From: an uncultured SAR86 cluster bacterium
Lineage (GTDB): Bacteria; Pseudomonadota; Gammaproteobacteria; Magnimaribacterales; AG-339-G14
Direction: 5' to 3'
Length of the DNA stretch: 64,000 nucleotides
NCBI GenBank assembly: GCA_902596665.1
Contig: CACJUN010000002.1
Coordinates: 1-64,000 of the forward strand
Positions 37,873 through 46,978 of this stretch are shown here, one piece after another; position 1 is the first letter of the stretch, and each line of letters opens with the position of its first letter. Under the pieces are notes generated by a model. That model did no database searches, had not been told where the DNA came from, and saw only the letters and a list, made by a program, of their open reading frames with translations. The position numbers and the translations under genes were made by a program.

Positions 37873-39270
37873 ATGAAATCACAAGAGGAAATTTCATTAA
37901 AAAATAGACCGGAATCTTTGAAGCCTGAAGGAGATTGGTCGAATATTTTTTCTTATCATCCTATGGATGTTGAATTAAAAAGATCAGAAGGTATTCACTA
38001 TTTCGATGTTAACGATAATAAATACATTGATGTAACAAGCGGTCCTTTTGCCTTCAGTCTGCCGCACAACGATCCAAGAATGAAGAAAGCTATTGCCGAT
38101 CAAATGGAGGCTTTTTCACATATAACGCCAACCATGGCAAATCGTCCGCTAGCGAATTATTCAGCAAAATTGCAGGAAGTAACCCCGCCAAAACTGAATA
38201 CTGTTTATCCTGTTTCAGGAGGTTCTGAAGCTGTTGAAACAGCTATTAAAGTTGCTCGCGAACATCACGTCACCAACGGTAATACCGATAAATATAAAAT
38301 TATTTCTAATTATCAAAGCTATCACGGTATGACTCTGGCTACTCAGGGACTGTCCGGCAATCCTGCTTATGCAAAAAAATACGGTGCCATATTAAATAAA
38401 TGGCCTCACATCCATCAGTACTCAGATCATGAGAAACCTGAAGGCATGAGTAGAGAAGATTGGGGGATTAAGTGTGCTCAAGAACTTGAAAAAGCTATTT
38501 ACTTTGAAGGGGCAAATTCTGTTGCCGCATATATCGCCACTCCTCATGGCTGTGGAAGTGAATACGCTGTGGTTCCCCCAAAAGAATACTGGCAAGAAGT
38601 CAGAAGAATTTGTGATCATTACAACGTGCTCTTGATAGCCGATGAAGTGGTAACTGGCTTTGGTAGAACCGGAAAATGGTTTGCGATGGAACACTTTGGA
38701 GTAGATGTCGATATCATGACAATCGCCAAGGGTATGTCGGGCTGTTACGTTCCTATGGGGGGCGTTGTCATTTCAGATGAAATTAATGAGGCATTCATTA
38801 AAAACAAAGCTGTGTTTGCTCATGGGTTCACCAATTCAGGAAATCCTCTCGCCTGCGCTGCCGCATCCATGGCTATCGATATTTATAAAGATGACAAGTT
38901 GATCGAGAATTCTGCAGCTATGGGTAAAAAAATTGAATCTTACAAAGACATGCTTCTTTCTCACCCTACTGTGAAGGATATGAGAGGTTGGGGATTGATG
39001 TGGGTCTTAGAAATGGTTGAAAATAAAGACAGCGGGGAATATTTTTCCATCGACAAAGGAGCCGAGGGAACCTTTCATTCAATAGCCATGCAAAACGGTC
39101 TCGTTTTTTATAGCACTATGTACGGCAGAAGAAGAGAGCCCCTATTTAAAAGAGGCTTACCTCTGATGATCAGCCCACCTCTGTGCATAAATGAATCCCA
39201 AATAGAAGAGATGATGGACAAAGTCGATAATTCAATAAGTCTATGGGAAGCAGAAATGGGAGTTGCTTGA
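37873..39270 (+). CDS. Class III pyridoxal-phosphate aminotransferase
   Basis: A fold-type I, class III aminotransferase related to 4-aminobutyrate and beta-alanine/pyruvate transaminases. The 465 residues include YIDVTSGPFAFSLPHNDP, VSGGSEAVETAIKVAREHH, the segment SYHGMTLATQGLSG, VLLIADEVVTGFGRTGKWF, and the PLP lysine in MTIAKGMSGCYVPMGGV. Start chosen at 37873, since AGGGAG ends 6 bases before it; an ATG at 37867 has no space for a ribosome site. Amino donor unknown. First gene of a rightward enzyme series. Confidence 0.92.
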   Translation: MKSQEEISLKNRPESLKPEGDWSNIFSYHPMDVELKRSEGIHYFDVNDNKYIDVTSGPFAFSLPHNDPRMKKAIADQMEAFSHITPTMANRPLANYSAKLQEVTPPKLNTVYPVSGGSEAVETAIKVAREHHVTNGNTDKYKIISNYQSYHGMTLATQGLSGNPAYAKKYGAILNKWPHIHQYSDHEKPEGMSREDWGIKCAQELEKAIYFEGANSVAAYIATPHGCGSEYAVVPPKEYWQEVRRICDHYNVLLIADEVVTGFGRTGKWFAMEHFGVDVDIMTIAKGMSGCYVPMGGVVISDEINEAFIKNKAVFAHGFTNSGNPLACAAASMAIDIYKDDKLIENSAAMGKKIESYKDMLLSHPTVKDMRGWGLMWVLEMVENKDSGEYFSIDKGAEGTFHSIAMQNGLVFYSTMYGRRREPLFKRGLPLMISPPLCINESQIEEMMDKVDNSISLWEAEMGVA

Positions 39271-39297
39271 AATGGCTAATTCGCAGTCATTATTTGT

Positions 39298-39999
39298 GTG
39301 AGCAAACCGAGACAAATCATATCCATTGGCGGTGGGGGATTCGGAAGGAATCCCGGTCAAGGCATAATCGAGCAGTATATTCTGGATCAGACAAAGAAGA
39401 GAAAACCAAAGATTTGCTTTATTCCAACTGCGACAGGTGATTTAGAAGCCTACAAACTCAATTACTACGCAACTTTTGCTAATTTAAACTGTCAGCCGAC
39501 CCATCTTGACTTTTTTAAACGCACTCCAGACTTGGAGAAGTTAATCTCCTCGCAAGATGCAATTTTTGTAGGCGGTGGAAATACCAAAAGCATGTTGGCA
39601 GTCTGGCGTGACTGGGGTTTGGATCAAATATTAAAAAAAGCTTATGAAAAAGGCGCTGTGATGAGTGGAGTGAGTGCCGGAGCCATTTGCTGGTTCGAAA
39701 GGGGGATCACTGATTCTTGGGAAAAAGATTTAAAAATCATGGACTGTCTAGATTTTGTCCCCGGAGTTTGCTGTCCCCATTACGATGAGGAACCTCAAAG
39801 AAGACCCACGGTGCATAAAATGCTGAAAAGGAATTCATTTGAAGCATGTTTTGCCATTGATGGCGGTTGCGCATTGCATTTAATTGATGAAAAGCCTTAT
39901 AAAGCAGTAGTTTTCAACAAAAGAAAGAACGCTTATGAAGTCACCAAGAAGAATGCCAAGATTAATGAGAAACTGTTTTCTAAATTGGCAATTTATTAG
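39298..39999 (+). CDS. Peptidase E-like serine peptidase (S51 family)
   Basis: S51 peptidases (dipeptidase E and cyanophycinase relatives) cleave Asp-X bonds. The 233-residue protein has IISIGGGGFGRNPG, FIPTATGD, AIFVGGGNTKSMLAVW, and the nucleophile elbow MSGVSAGAICWFERG (Ser in GVSAGA). FAIDGGCALHLI provides the usual later segment with the histidine. The start is a GTG at 39298. It lies 27 bases after the aminotransferase. Confidence 0.9.
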   Translation: MSKPRQIISIGGGGFGRNPGQGIIEQYILDQTKKRKPKICFIPTATGDLEAYKLNYYATFANLNCQPTHLDFFKRTPDLEKLISSQDAIFVGGGNTKSMLAVWRDWGLDQILKKAYEKGAVMSGVSAGAICWFERGITDSWEKDLKIMDCLDFVPGVCCPHYDEEPQRRPTVHKMLKRNSFEACFAIDGGCALHLIDEKPYKAVVFNKRKNAYEVTKKNAKINEKLFSKLAIY

Positions 40000-40033
40000 T
40001 TATATTTGTATCTAAGAATTAAAGGAGAGACAC

Positions 40034-40828
40034 ATGAAAGATATATTTTCTATTAAAGGTAAAGTGGCATTGGTCACAGGGGGTTCAAGGGGTATCGGAA
40101 GCATGATCGCAGCAGGCTTTTTATCCTCCGGAGCGAAGGTTTATATCAGTTCCAGAAAAGCTGATGCTTGCGATGAAACTGCAAAAAAACTCAGCGAAGA
40201 ATACGGAGGTGAGTGTATATCCATTCCTGCAGACGTTTCCAATGTTGAAGGCATAGAAGCCTTAGCTGATGCGATCAAAGCAAAAGAGGACAAACTTGAT
40301 ATTTTAATTAACAACGCCGGAGTCGCTTGGGGAGAACCGATAGACACATATCCTGAAATGGGTTGGGACAAAGTTATGGATACCAACGTAAAAGGCATCT
40401 TCTTTTTAACTCAAAAACTTCTCCCTTTATTGAGAGAAGCTGGAAAAACAGATCCTTCCAGAGTCATTAACATTGGTTCGATCGATGGACTGAAGAAAGG
40501 CGCATTTGAAAATTTTGCATATGGTCCGTCCAAAGCAGCCGTGCATCATTTATCTCGTGTGCTAGCTGCTTTTTTGATTAAAGAAAAAATAATTGTTAAT
40601 GCTATAGCACCCGGCCCTTATCCAACTTGGATGTTAAGTACCGGAGTGGGCTTTGGTGGCGATACCGATGTCGATTGGAGTCAGGTAGGCGATGCAAATC
40701 CAAGCGGCAGAGTCGGTGGTATTGAAGATATCGCTGGGCTCGCCATCTTTTTATGCTCGAGAGCAGGAGAATACATCGTCGGCCAAACTATTGCATCGGA
40801 TGGCGGTGCAGTAGCCGACAGTAACTAA
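40034..40828 (+). CDS. Short-chain dehydrogenase/reductase (FabG/RhlG-like)
   Basis: Classical NAD(P)-dependent SDR of 264 residues. TGGSRGIGSMIAAGF is the cofactor loop, ILINNAGVAWGEP the core, INIGSIDGLKKGAF the serine and YGPSKAAVHH the Y-x3-K pair. VNAIAPGPYPTWM and the C-terminal VGQTIASDGG are as in ketoacyl reductases. The R at position 3 of the loop and ISSRKADAC suggest NADPH. Substrate unknown. It has an AAAGGAG ribosome site. Confidence 0.92.
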   Translation: MKDIFSIKGKVALVTGGSRGIGSMIAAGFLSSGAKVYISSRKADACDETAKKLSEEYGGECISIPADVSNVEGIEALADAIKAKEDKLDILINNAGVAWGEPIDTYPEMGWDKVMDTNVKGIFFLTQKLLPLLREAGKTDPSRVINIGSIDGLKKGAFENFAYGPSKAAVHHLSRVLAAFLIKEKIIVNAIAPGPYPTWMLSTGVGFGGDTDVDWSQVGDANPSGRVGGIEDIAGLAIFLCSRAGEYIVGQTIASDGGAVADSN

Positions 40829-40843
40829 TTAGCTTCCTCAAGG

Positions 40844-41530
40844 ATGAGGGATTTATTTAACTTCAATTTAATACGATTAACCGTCGTCGGTTTCTTAGTT
40901 TTTGTATTTTGTTCGATGTATTTTTATCCCGGCGGTAATATCCATGATGAATCGCAAATTGGCTATTCTTTTTCGCATAATTTCTTAAGCGATTTAGGAG
41001 CTTATTCAGCACACAACGGAGAACTTAATTTCTTGTCTTCCGTGTTTTTTGCCTTTTCATTGGGTATTTGTTTTTTTGCTGGAATTGCTTTTTTAAACTC
41101 TGTGCCGCCTCTTTTTAAAGAGGATGGCATTGATTATTGGATAGCCTTGACGGGTTCAGTCTTTATTTTTGCTGGTATGGCTTTTTTTGCATTGGTTGGC
41201 CTAACTCCCCATGATTTGTATTTTGATGAACATGTATTTTTCGCCCTCAATTCTTTTCGATTGTTGATTCCAGCTACTCTTTTGTATTTACTTTTAATGT
41301 TTAAAAACAAAGGAATTGATAAGACCTATGCCTACGTCATTTTATTTTTAATGTTGGCTATTACTGCTTACGTTATTTATGAGATATTCAGCGGTAGTCC
41401 AATGGAGAGTGAATCAGAAATGGTAAGACATGCAACGCTGCAAAAAATCATCGTCTTAATTAATATAGTTTGTATGTATTTCATCACGTATGCTTTTGAA
41501 TCAAAAAAGACTTCGAGTCTTGTTAATTAA
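40844..41530 (+). CDS. DUF998-type membrane protein
   Basis: A 228-residue protein with six hydrophobic segments. NFLSDLGAYSAHNGELNFLSS following the first periplasmic loop is the DUF998 signature (S.LG......N...F......G). DUF998 proteins have no established function. It lies between the SDR and the GST in the same direction with 15-17-base gaps, so it is probably in their transcript. Confidence 0.82.
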   Translation: MRDLFNFNLIRLTVVGFLVFVFCSMYFYPGGNIHDESQIGYSFSHNFLSDLGAYSAHNGELNFLSSVFFAFSLGICFFAGIAFLNSVPPLFKEDGIDYWIALTGSVFIFAGMAFFALVGLTPHDLYFDEHVFFALNSFRLLIPATLLYLLLMFKNKGIDKTYAYVILFLMLAITAYVIYEIFSGSPMESESEMVRHATLQKIIVLINIVCMYFITYAFESKKTSSLVN

Positions 41531-41547
41531 AAAATTTGGAGAAAATT

Positions 41548-42297
41548 ATGAGCGCACCACTTAAAATCTATGGAGTTCCAATGTCGCAGGCAGTCAGAAC
41601 CGTTATTTGGTTACTTCTTAATAAAAAGCTACCGTTTGAATTGGTCGTCACCGTTCCTGGTTCTCCTAAAGCTAACGGTACTCGCGATCCTGAATATATG
41701 AAGAAATTCCCAAACGCGACTATTCCCGGTCTTGAAGAGACAGATTCTGGATTTCTCTTGGGTGAGTCTCTTGCGATCATGACATATCTTTGCACCAAGC
41801 ACGGATGGACAGATTTATATCCCGATGATCCTGAGCGCAGATCAAAAGTTGATTCCATTTTGCATTATCATCACCGCAGTTTTAAAGAAGCTACGCTCGC
41901 TTTTTTTGCCCCTAAAGTTAGGCCTGATTTAGGATTGGCTGAACCGGTCATAGAAATGTCGCGCCGAGTTTTTACCAACGGCCTAAAGGCGATGGAAACT
42001 CAATGGCTTGCTAATAACCAATACCTTACCGGCGATTCCCCAACTGTGGCTGACATGGCTGCCTACGTTGAGCTCGGTCAATTAAAAAAGGAATTTACCA
42101 ATACTTTTGATTATTCAGAATTTTCAAACGTCTCCAGATGGTTGGATGATATGACTAAACTTGATGGCCACGATGATTCCCACTTGGTTTTAAAAGAACT
42201 TGGCGATATCAGTCAGGGCGCACCTGAAATGGAAAGGATCATGGGTGCGAATATGAAGGGAATTGAAATAGTAAATAAAAAAATTGCAGAAATGTGA
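41548..42297 (+). CDS. Glutathione S-transferase family protein
   Basis: From the ATG at 41548 (TTGGAG 8 bases upstream) the product has 249 residues. The N-terminal thioredoxin-like domain has KIYGVPMSQAVRTVIWLLLNK, then KFPNATIPGLEE with the cis-proline, and LGESLAIMTYLC with the E-S pair that binds the glutathione glutamyl group. The helical C-domain has TVADMAAYVELGQL. It resembles theta-type GSTs. GSH is available via gshA in this window. Substrate unknown. PhzF starts within its stop. Confidence 0.92.
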   Translation: MSAPLKIYGVPMSQAVRTVIWLLLNKKLPFELVVTVPGSPKANGTRDPEYMKKFPNATIPGLEETDSGFLLGESLAIMTYLCTKHGWTDLYPDDPERRSKVDSILHYHHRSFKEATLAFFAPKVRPDLGLAEPVIEMSRRVFTNGLKAMETQWLANNQYLTGDSPTVADMAAYVELGQLKKEFTNTFDYSEFSNVSRWLDDMTKLDGHDDSHLVLKELGDISQGAPEMERIMGANMKGIEIVNKKIAEM

Positions 42298-43076
42298 TTC
42301 GTATCTTTTACGTCGACGCGTTCACTAAGGAACTTTTTAAAGGCAACCCAGCTGCAGTTTGTATTCTAGAAGAATGGCCGGACGAAAACGTACTGCAAGC
42401 GATAGCTTTTGAAAATAATTTATCCGAGACAGCGTTTGTAAATCTTAAAGAAGATCCACTGCAAATTCGATGGTTCACTCCTACGCTTGAAGTAGAGTTA
42501 TGCGGACATGCAACTTTGGCAACCGCCAGAATCTTATTTGATGAATATTTTCAAAACGAAAGTAAGATTAGTTTTCAGTCTAAAAGCGGGGAGTTAATTG
42601 CTTTACAAAAAGACGACATAATCTATCTTGATTTTCCTATCGATCACCCAGCGGTTATCGAGTCAGAATCTCTCATCACAGAAAGCCTGAAGTGCGAGCC
42701 CATCGAAATTTTAAAAGGAAGAAGTGATTATCTTGCTATTTTGGCTTCCGAAAAAGATATAAAAAATTTACAACCCGATTTCTCCACTATGGCGGAACTA
42801 AATTCGAGAGGTCTGGTAGTCTCTGCTGAGAGCTCTAAGTTTGATTTCATCTCGCGATGCTTCTATCCCCAAACCGGAGTCAATGAAGATCCAGTAACCG
42901 GATCTGCTCATTGTATGCTCGCTGCATACTGGGGTAAGAAGTTAAATAAAAATAAGTTAAACGCCTGTCAAGCTTCACCACGAGGCGGCTATTTGCAGTG
43001 TGAAATTTCCAACGAGAGAATTATCCTAGGAGGATTATCAAAACGTTATTTGGAGGGAACAATTAATCTTAATTAA
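42294..43076 (+). CDS. PhzF-family isomerase/epimerase-like protein
   Basis: PhzF-fold proteins of 260-300 residues catalyse isomerisations, as in phenazine synthesis, though most members are uncharacterised. This one has 260 residues: YVDAFTKELFKGNPAAVCIL, NNLSETAFV with the catalytic glutamate, IRWFTPTLEVELCGHATLA, and FYPQTGVNEDPVTGSAHCML near the C-terminus. It begins with a GTG overlapping the GST stop (GTGA). No phenazine genes are nearby, so a phenazine role is not implied. Confidence 0.93.
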   Translation: MIRIFYVDAFTKELFKGNPAAVCILEEWPDENVLQAIAFENNLSETAFVNLKEDPLQIRWFTPTLEVELCGHATLATARILFDEYFQNESKISFQSKSGELIALQKDDIIYLDFPIDHPAVIESESLITESLKCEPIEILKGRSDYLAILASEKDIKNLQPDFSTMAELNSRGLVVSAESSKFDFISRCFYPQTGVNEDPVTGSAHCMLAAYWGKKLNKNKLNACQASPRGGYLQCEISNERIILGGLSKRYLEGTINLN

Positions 43077-43079
43077 TTT

Positions 43080-44306
43080 TTATTTTCTAGACTGATTGCC
43101 TGCGTCAGCTAGTGTCATGGCATCGATTAATTCTTTGTTAGTCTTTTCTCTTTCTTCCATTCTCAAGATATCGGCTTCATCAACTCCTAAATCCTCGAGT
43201 ACTTCTCTGTTGTGCATTCCTAGACTAGGTGCATGTGATTTAGGGAATTCATTTTGATCGATAAAATTAAAAGGAGGTTTCGGCATACGCATTTTGCCAG
43301 CAACTGGATGCTCAACTTCAACTAAAGATTCTTGTTGAATGACTTGAGGATCTTCATGAATTTCATCAAGGGAGTTTACTATCGCCACCGGCACTCCAGC
43401 TTTATCCAGTTCATTGCAAAGAAATTCTGCATCGATGTCGATGAGTAGATCTTGCACGTCTTCAAGTAAAGACTCTAAGTTCTCTACTCTTGCATCAGTG
43501 GTCAAATATTTTTCATTGGTGTGCAAATCAGAATTACAAAGTTCACAGAATTTTTGAAAGTCTGCGTCTTGTAAAAGAATGACGCTTAAATATCTTGTTT
43601 TAGTTTTGAAAATTGGAAAAGCATCAAAGAGGTCAGGTAAATATTTCACGCCGTCTCCCAAGAGAGTTTTGGACCACATGACATCAGGCCAAATGTAATA
43701 AAGCGCTGAATCCAACATTGATATCGGTAAATACTGTCCTTTACCGGTTCTTTCTCTTTGTATCAATGCGGTGCTGATAGCTTGAGCTGCTGTCAGGCCA
43801 GTAACTTTGTCAAAAACTATGGTTTTAAAGAACTCAGGCTTTTCTGAATTTTGTGCAGCTGCCGAACCGGCTGTAGCTTGAATTAACGGATCGTAGACTC
43901 TTCTATTTATGTAAGGACCGGATTGTCCGTAACCAGAAATAGAGGTGTAAATAATATTCGGATTGGTCTTTTTTATAGTTTCGTAATCGATACCTAATTT
44001 TTTCACAACTCCTGGACGATAATTTTCTATCAACACATCTGCTGTATCTAAAAGTTTTTTTAAAACATCGAAATCCTTCGGTTCTTTGAAATCTAAAACG
44101 ATGCAACGTTTATTTCTGTTGATAACCGAAAACATTGCCGCCATACCATCTCGTGAGCTACCCATCACTCTGGCTAAATCACCAATTAGTGGCGGTTCAA
44201 CTTTTATGACATCAGCACCTTGGTCTGCCATCATCATGCCCGCAAAAGGCCCTGAAACTGTCGAAGTTAATTCTACTACTCTGTATCCATCTAACGGTCC
44301 AGACAT
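43080..44306 (-). CDS. CaiB/BaiF-type (class III) CoA-transferase
   Basis: Moves CoA between carboxylic acids. The 408 residues have the N-terminal GYRVVELTSTVSGPFAGMMMADQGADVIKVEPP, IENYRPGVVKKLGIDYE, and SISGYGQSGPY. The catalytic aspartate is expected in the MLDSALYYIW stretch. It resembles the alpha-methylacyl-CoA racemase/formyl-CoA transferase group. It is minus-strand within a plus-strand run and its stop lies 4 bases from the PhzF stop. MAPEG is upstream by 40 bases. Confidence 0.93.
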   Translation of the reverse strand: MSGPLDGYRVVELTSTVSGPFAGMMMADQGADVIKVEPPLIGDLARVMGSSRDGMAAMFSVINRNKRCIVLDFKEPKDFDVLKKLLDTADVLIENYRPGVVKKLGIDYETIKKTNPNIIYTSISGYGQSGPYINRRVYDPLIQATAGSAAAQNSEKPEFFKTIVFDKVTGLTAAQAISTALIQRERTGKGQYLPISMLDSALYYIWPDVMWSKTLLGDGVKYLPDLFDAFPIFKTKTRYLSVILLQDADFQKFCELCNSDLHTNEKYLTTDARVENLESLLEDVQDLLIDIDAEFLCNELDKAGVPVAIVNSLDEIHEDPQVIQQESLVEVEHPVAGKMRMPKPPFNFIDQNEFPKSHAPSLGMHNREVLEDLGVDEADILRMEEREKTNKELIDAMTLADAGNQSRK

Positions 44307-44346
44307 ATATCCCCCTAATCTGTACTTTAAATTTAACTTAAATGAT

Positions 44347-44781
44347 TTAAGAAGTTAATAAAGAAATGGCCTCTCTTGCAATCATAATCAGAAGAAAAGC
44401 TCCTCCAATTCCAAAAATGGTAGCTCGCCATTTAACTTTATTATGAGTCAGTTGATAAACCGAGTGGATGGCTCGAAATAAAACGTACCCCCATGCAAGA
44501 ACTAAATGAGTTAAGTCAGAGTTTCCCATTAAAAATATGTAGATCACGACTGCATAAAATAAAGTAGGTTGCTCAAATAGATGATTATAGTTTTCAGTAA
44601 TGAACCTATTTCTAGGAGTCATGTACTTTCTGATTTCATCAGAGTGTCTTGCTACCTCGTTAGGCAATCTATTTGGATTTTTTGATCGATTTGAAAGAGC
44701 TTGAATTCGAGAGATATATAAGAGCATCATTACTATAGCTGTAACGAATATCATGCCAAACATGGGATATAGAATTTCCAT
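44347..44781 (-). CDS. MAPEG-family membrane protein
   Basis: MAPEG proteins (membrane-associated proteins in eicosanoid and glutathione metabolism) are four-helix bundles, some with GSH transferase activity. The 144 residues have about four helices, RNRFITENYNHLFEQPTLFYAVV, the conserved N..E.P..FY..., and YVLFRAIHSVYQLTHNKVKWR, the R..HS..... motif. Located with the CoA-transferase in a short minus-strand unit. Confidence 0.88.
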   Translation of the reverse strand: MEILYPMFGMIFVTAIVMMLLYISRIQALSNRSKNPNRLPNEVARHSDEIRKYMTPRNRFITENYNHLFEQPTLFYAVVIYIFLMGNSDLTHLVLAWGYVLFRAIHSVYQLTHNKVKWRATIFGIGGAFLLIMIAREAISLLTS

Positions 44782-44852
44782 ATTTTGTATACCTCTTAAT
44801 TAATGATTTACAAACAGTTTACTATAAGGAAAAAATATCTAGAATTAACCCT

Positions 44853-45677
44853 ATGGAATCTGTAACAGCTGAATTTTTCTACCGAAAGCCTTTAAAAGAT
44901 GGAGAGGCCAAGCCGGCCTTTGGTTTAAGTGAACCAGACCCGGATAGACCTGATCACAAAGGATTTTTCAAAGAAGTTAAAAATGCTCGTGAAGAACAGC
45001 ATTCTCTAAGTGAATCTGGCTTTATTCTTTTAGATCATAAATCTTCAGTTGAAAATTTTTATAGCGACAAAGAAGTCACTGAGGTTTATTACGACGAGAT
45101 GGCTAATCTGGTTAAAAAACAAACCGGTGCTAGCCAAGTATTTATCGTGTCTCACATCACTAGAAATGAAGCAGAAGCTGCTGAGGGTAAAAGATTAGGA
45201 GCACACCGATTGGTTCATAACGATTTCACACCAAATTTCAAACAAACCATTCAGCCGCTTCTTGATGAGAGCAATTCAAATCCCAACAGGATTACCGTAT
45301 TCAATTTATGGAGACGCTTTGATGAAGACGGAGTCGATGCTCCTTTTGCGTTATGCGATTCTAGAACGGTCTCCGAAAAAGAACTCATACCTACTGATCT
45401 CTTTAATTATGGAAAAGAAGAAGAAAAAAGCGATACCCATGCTGACGAAAACGGTTTTACTGTTGAAATTTATCAATCCATGAATAGCGATGAACATCAA
45501 TGGTATTTCTATCCAAAAATGCATCGTGATGAAGTCGTTATGTTCAAAACATATGATTCAAATGAGAAGCCATTCATGCCAACGCTGCACAGTGCCTTTG
45601 ATGATGCGGTTAATGGCAGAGAAGATGCATCTCCTAGGGAAAGTATAGAAGTAAGAGCTATCTGCTTTTACGATTAA
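44853..45677 (+). CDS. CmcJ/NvfI-like protein
   Basis: Matches the CmcJ/NvfI family, which includes Fe(II)/2-oxoglutarate-type isomerases and hydroxylation or methylation partners of natural-product pathways. The 274 residues contain RLVHNDFTPNF (metal-binding H-x-D), ITVFNLWRRFDEDGVDAPFALCDSRTV, HQWYFYPKMHRDEVVMFKTYD, LHSAFDDAV with the distal histidine, and PRESIEVRAICFYD at the end. Substrate unknown. First gene of a tight five-gene unit. Confidence 0.87.
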   Translation: MESVTAEFFYRKPLKDGEAKPAFGLSEPDPDRPDHKGFFKEVKNAREEQHSLSESGFILLDHKSSVENFYSDKEVTEVYYDEMANLVKKQTGASQVFIVSHITRNEAEAAEGKRLGAHRLVHNDFTPNFKQTIQPLLDESNSNPNRITVFNLWRRFDEDGVDAPFALCDSRTVSEKELIPTDLFNYGKEEEKSDTHADENGFTVEIYQSMNSDEHQWYFYPKMHRDEVVMFKTYDSNEKPFMPTLHSAFDDAVNGREDASPRESIEVRAICFYD

Positions 45678-45679
45678 TT

Positions 45680-46978
45680 TTGACTGAGTTTAATGATCCT
45701 TTAATTCTGGCTTCCGGGCAGAAGATTAAAAATAGGTTTTGCAAAGCAGCCATGACCGAAAGGGTTGCTGGACCAGATAATTTTGCTTGTGAGCGACATC
45801 ACAAGATTTATGAAAAATGGGCAAAAAGCGGTTCAGGAATTTTACTTACCGGAAACGTACAAATTGATAGATCCTGCATGGAAGGTCCTGCCAATGTCTG
45901 CATAGAAGAGCACTCCTATCAGAATCAGATGCCAGCACTGAAAAAATGGGCAGAGGTATCTGAGACAGGTGGTTCAAAGCTTTGGATGCAAATAAGTCAT
46001 GCCGGAAGACAAACTCCTGGAGAATTAAACAAGGAACCTTTAGCGCCATCTTCAACGGCTTTAAAAATACCTGGAAGAAATTTTGGTACGCCGAAAGCAA
46101 TGACCGAAGATGAAATTTTGGATGTGATAAAAAGATTTGCTTTTGTTGCAAAAATTGCCCGCGAAGCAAATTTTTCTGGCATTCAGCTGCATTCAGCTCA
46201 CGGCTATTTGTTGTCGGAGTTTTTATCCCCTGATATCAATCAAAGAACAGATGCTTGGGGAGATTCACTAGAGAATAGAGCAAGAATTCATTTGGAAATT
46301 ATCAAAGCCTGTAGACAGGCAGTTGGCGATGACTTTCCAATATCCATGAAAATGAATTCAGCAGATTTCCAAAAGGGAGGTTTTTCTCACGAGGAGTCCA
46401 TTCAAGTTGCGAAAATGGTCAGCGATGCAGGTTTAGATTTATTGGAAATTTCTGGCGGCACGTATGAAAAACCAAGTCTTCTCGGTTATGACAACGTTGG
46501 CATGAATCCAAAAAGGATGGAAAAAAGAAAAGAGAGCACCATTGCTAGAGAGGCTTACTTTTTAGAATACGCAGATGACATCAAAAAAGCTATTTCCATC
46601 CCTTTAATGGTCACAGGTGGATTTAGATCTAGAACAGGAATCAATGCTGCTCTTGCAAATAATGCCTGCGAGGTCATTGGAATTGGGAGGCCTTTATGCG
46701 CAGATCCATATTCGCTTCAAAAAATGATCGACGGTGAAATTGACCAACTGCCTGATTACGAAAAAACTCTTTCTGTTGGCCCTGGTTGGTTGTCCTCAAG
46801 AAGCCCATTCCGTTTAATTCAAGCAATAAATGCTCTTAGCTCGCAAGCTTGGTTTTACCTCCAAATTAATAAAATGGGTAACGGCGAAGATCCTGATCTA
46901 GCAAAAAGGCCTTTCGCTGCTTTTCGAGAAATTGCAAAAATTGACTCAGCAGCTTTTAAAAAATTCTCTGAGACTTAA
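45680..46978 (+). CDS. Old Yellow Enzyme family NADH:flavin oxidoreductase
   Basis: FMN-dependent ene-reductase, TIM barrel. The 432 residues show LASGQKIKNRFCKAAMTER, MQISHAGRQTPGE, FSGIQLHSAHGYLLSEFLSP with the H-x2-H pair that binds the substrate, INQRTDAWGDSLENRARI, and PLMVTGGFRSR for the FMN phosphate site. It lacks the C-terminal FeS/FAD domain of dienoyl-CoA reductase. Starts at a TTG (45680) 2 bases after the CmcJ-like stop. Probably reduces an activated C=C bond. Confidence 0.93.
   Translation: MTEFNDPLILASGQKIKNRFCKAAMTERVAGPDNFACERHHKIYEKWAKSGSGILLTGNVQIDRSCMEGPANVCIEEHSYQNQMPALKKWAEVSETGGSKLWMQISHAGRQTPGELNKEPLAPSSTALKIPGRNFGTPKAMTEDEILDVIKRFAFVAKIAREANFSGIQLHSAHGYLLSEFLSPDINQRTDAWGDSLENRARIHLEIIKACRQAVGDDFPISMKMNSADFQKGGFSHEESIQVAKMVSDAGLDLLEISGGTYEKPSLLGYDNVGMNPKRMEKRKESTIAREAYFLEYADDIKKAISIPLMVTGGFRSRTGINAALANNACEVIGIGRPLCADPYSLQKMIDGEIDQLPDYEKTLSVGPGWLSSRSPFRLIQAINALSSQAWFYLQINKMGNGEDPDLAKRPFAAFREIAKIDSAAFKKFSET

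Noticed and set aside
42294-43076. PhzF as evidence for phenazine synthesis
   Set aside because: No other phz gene is in the window; most PhzF-fold proteins are unrelated to phenazines.
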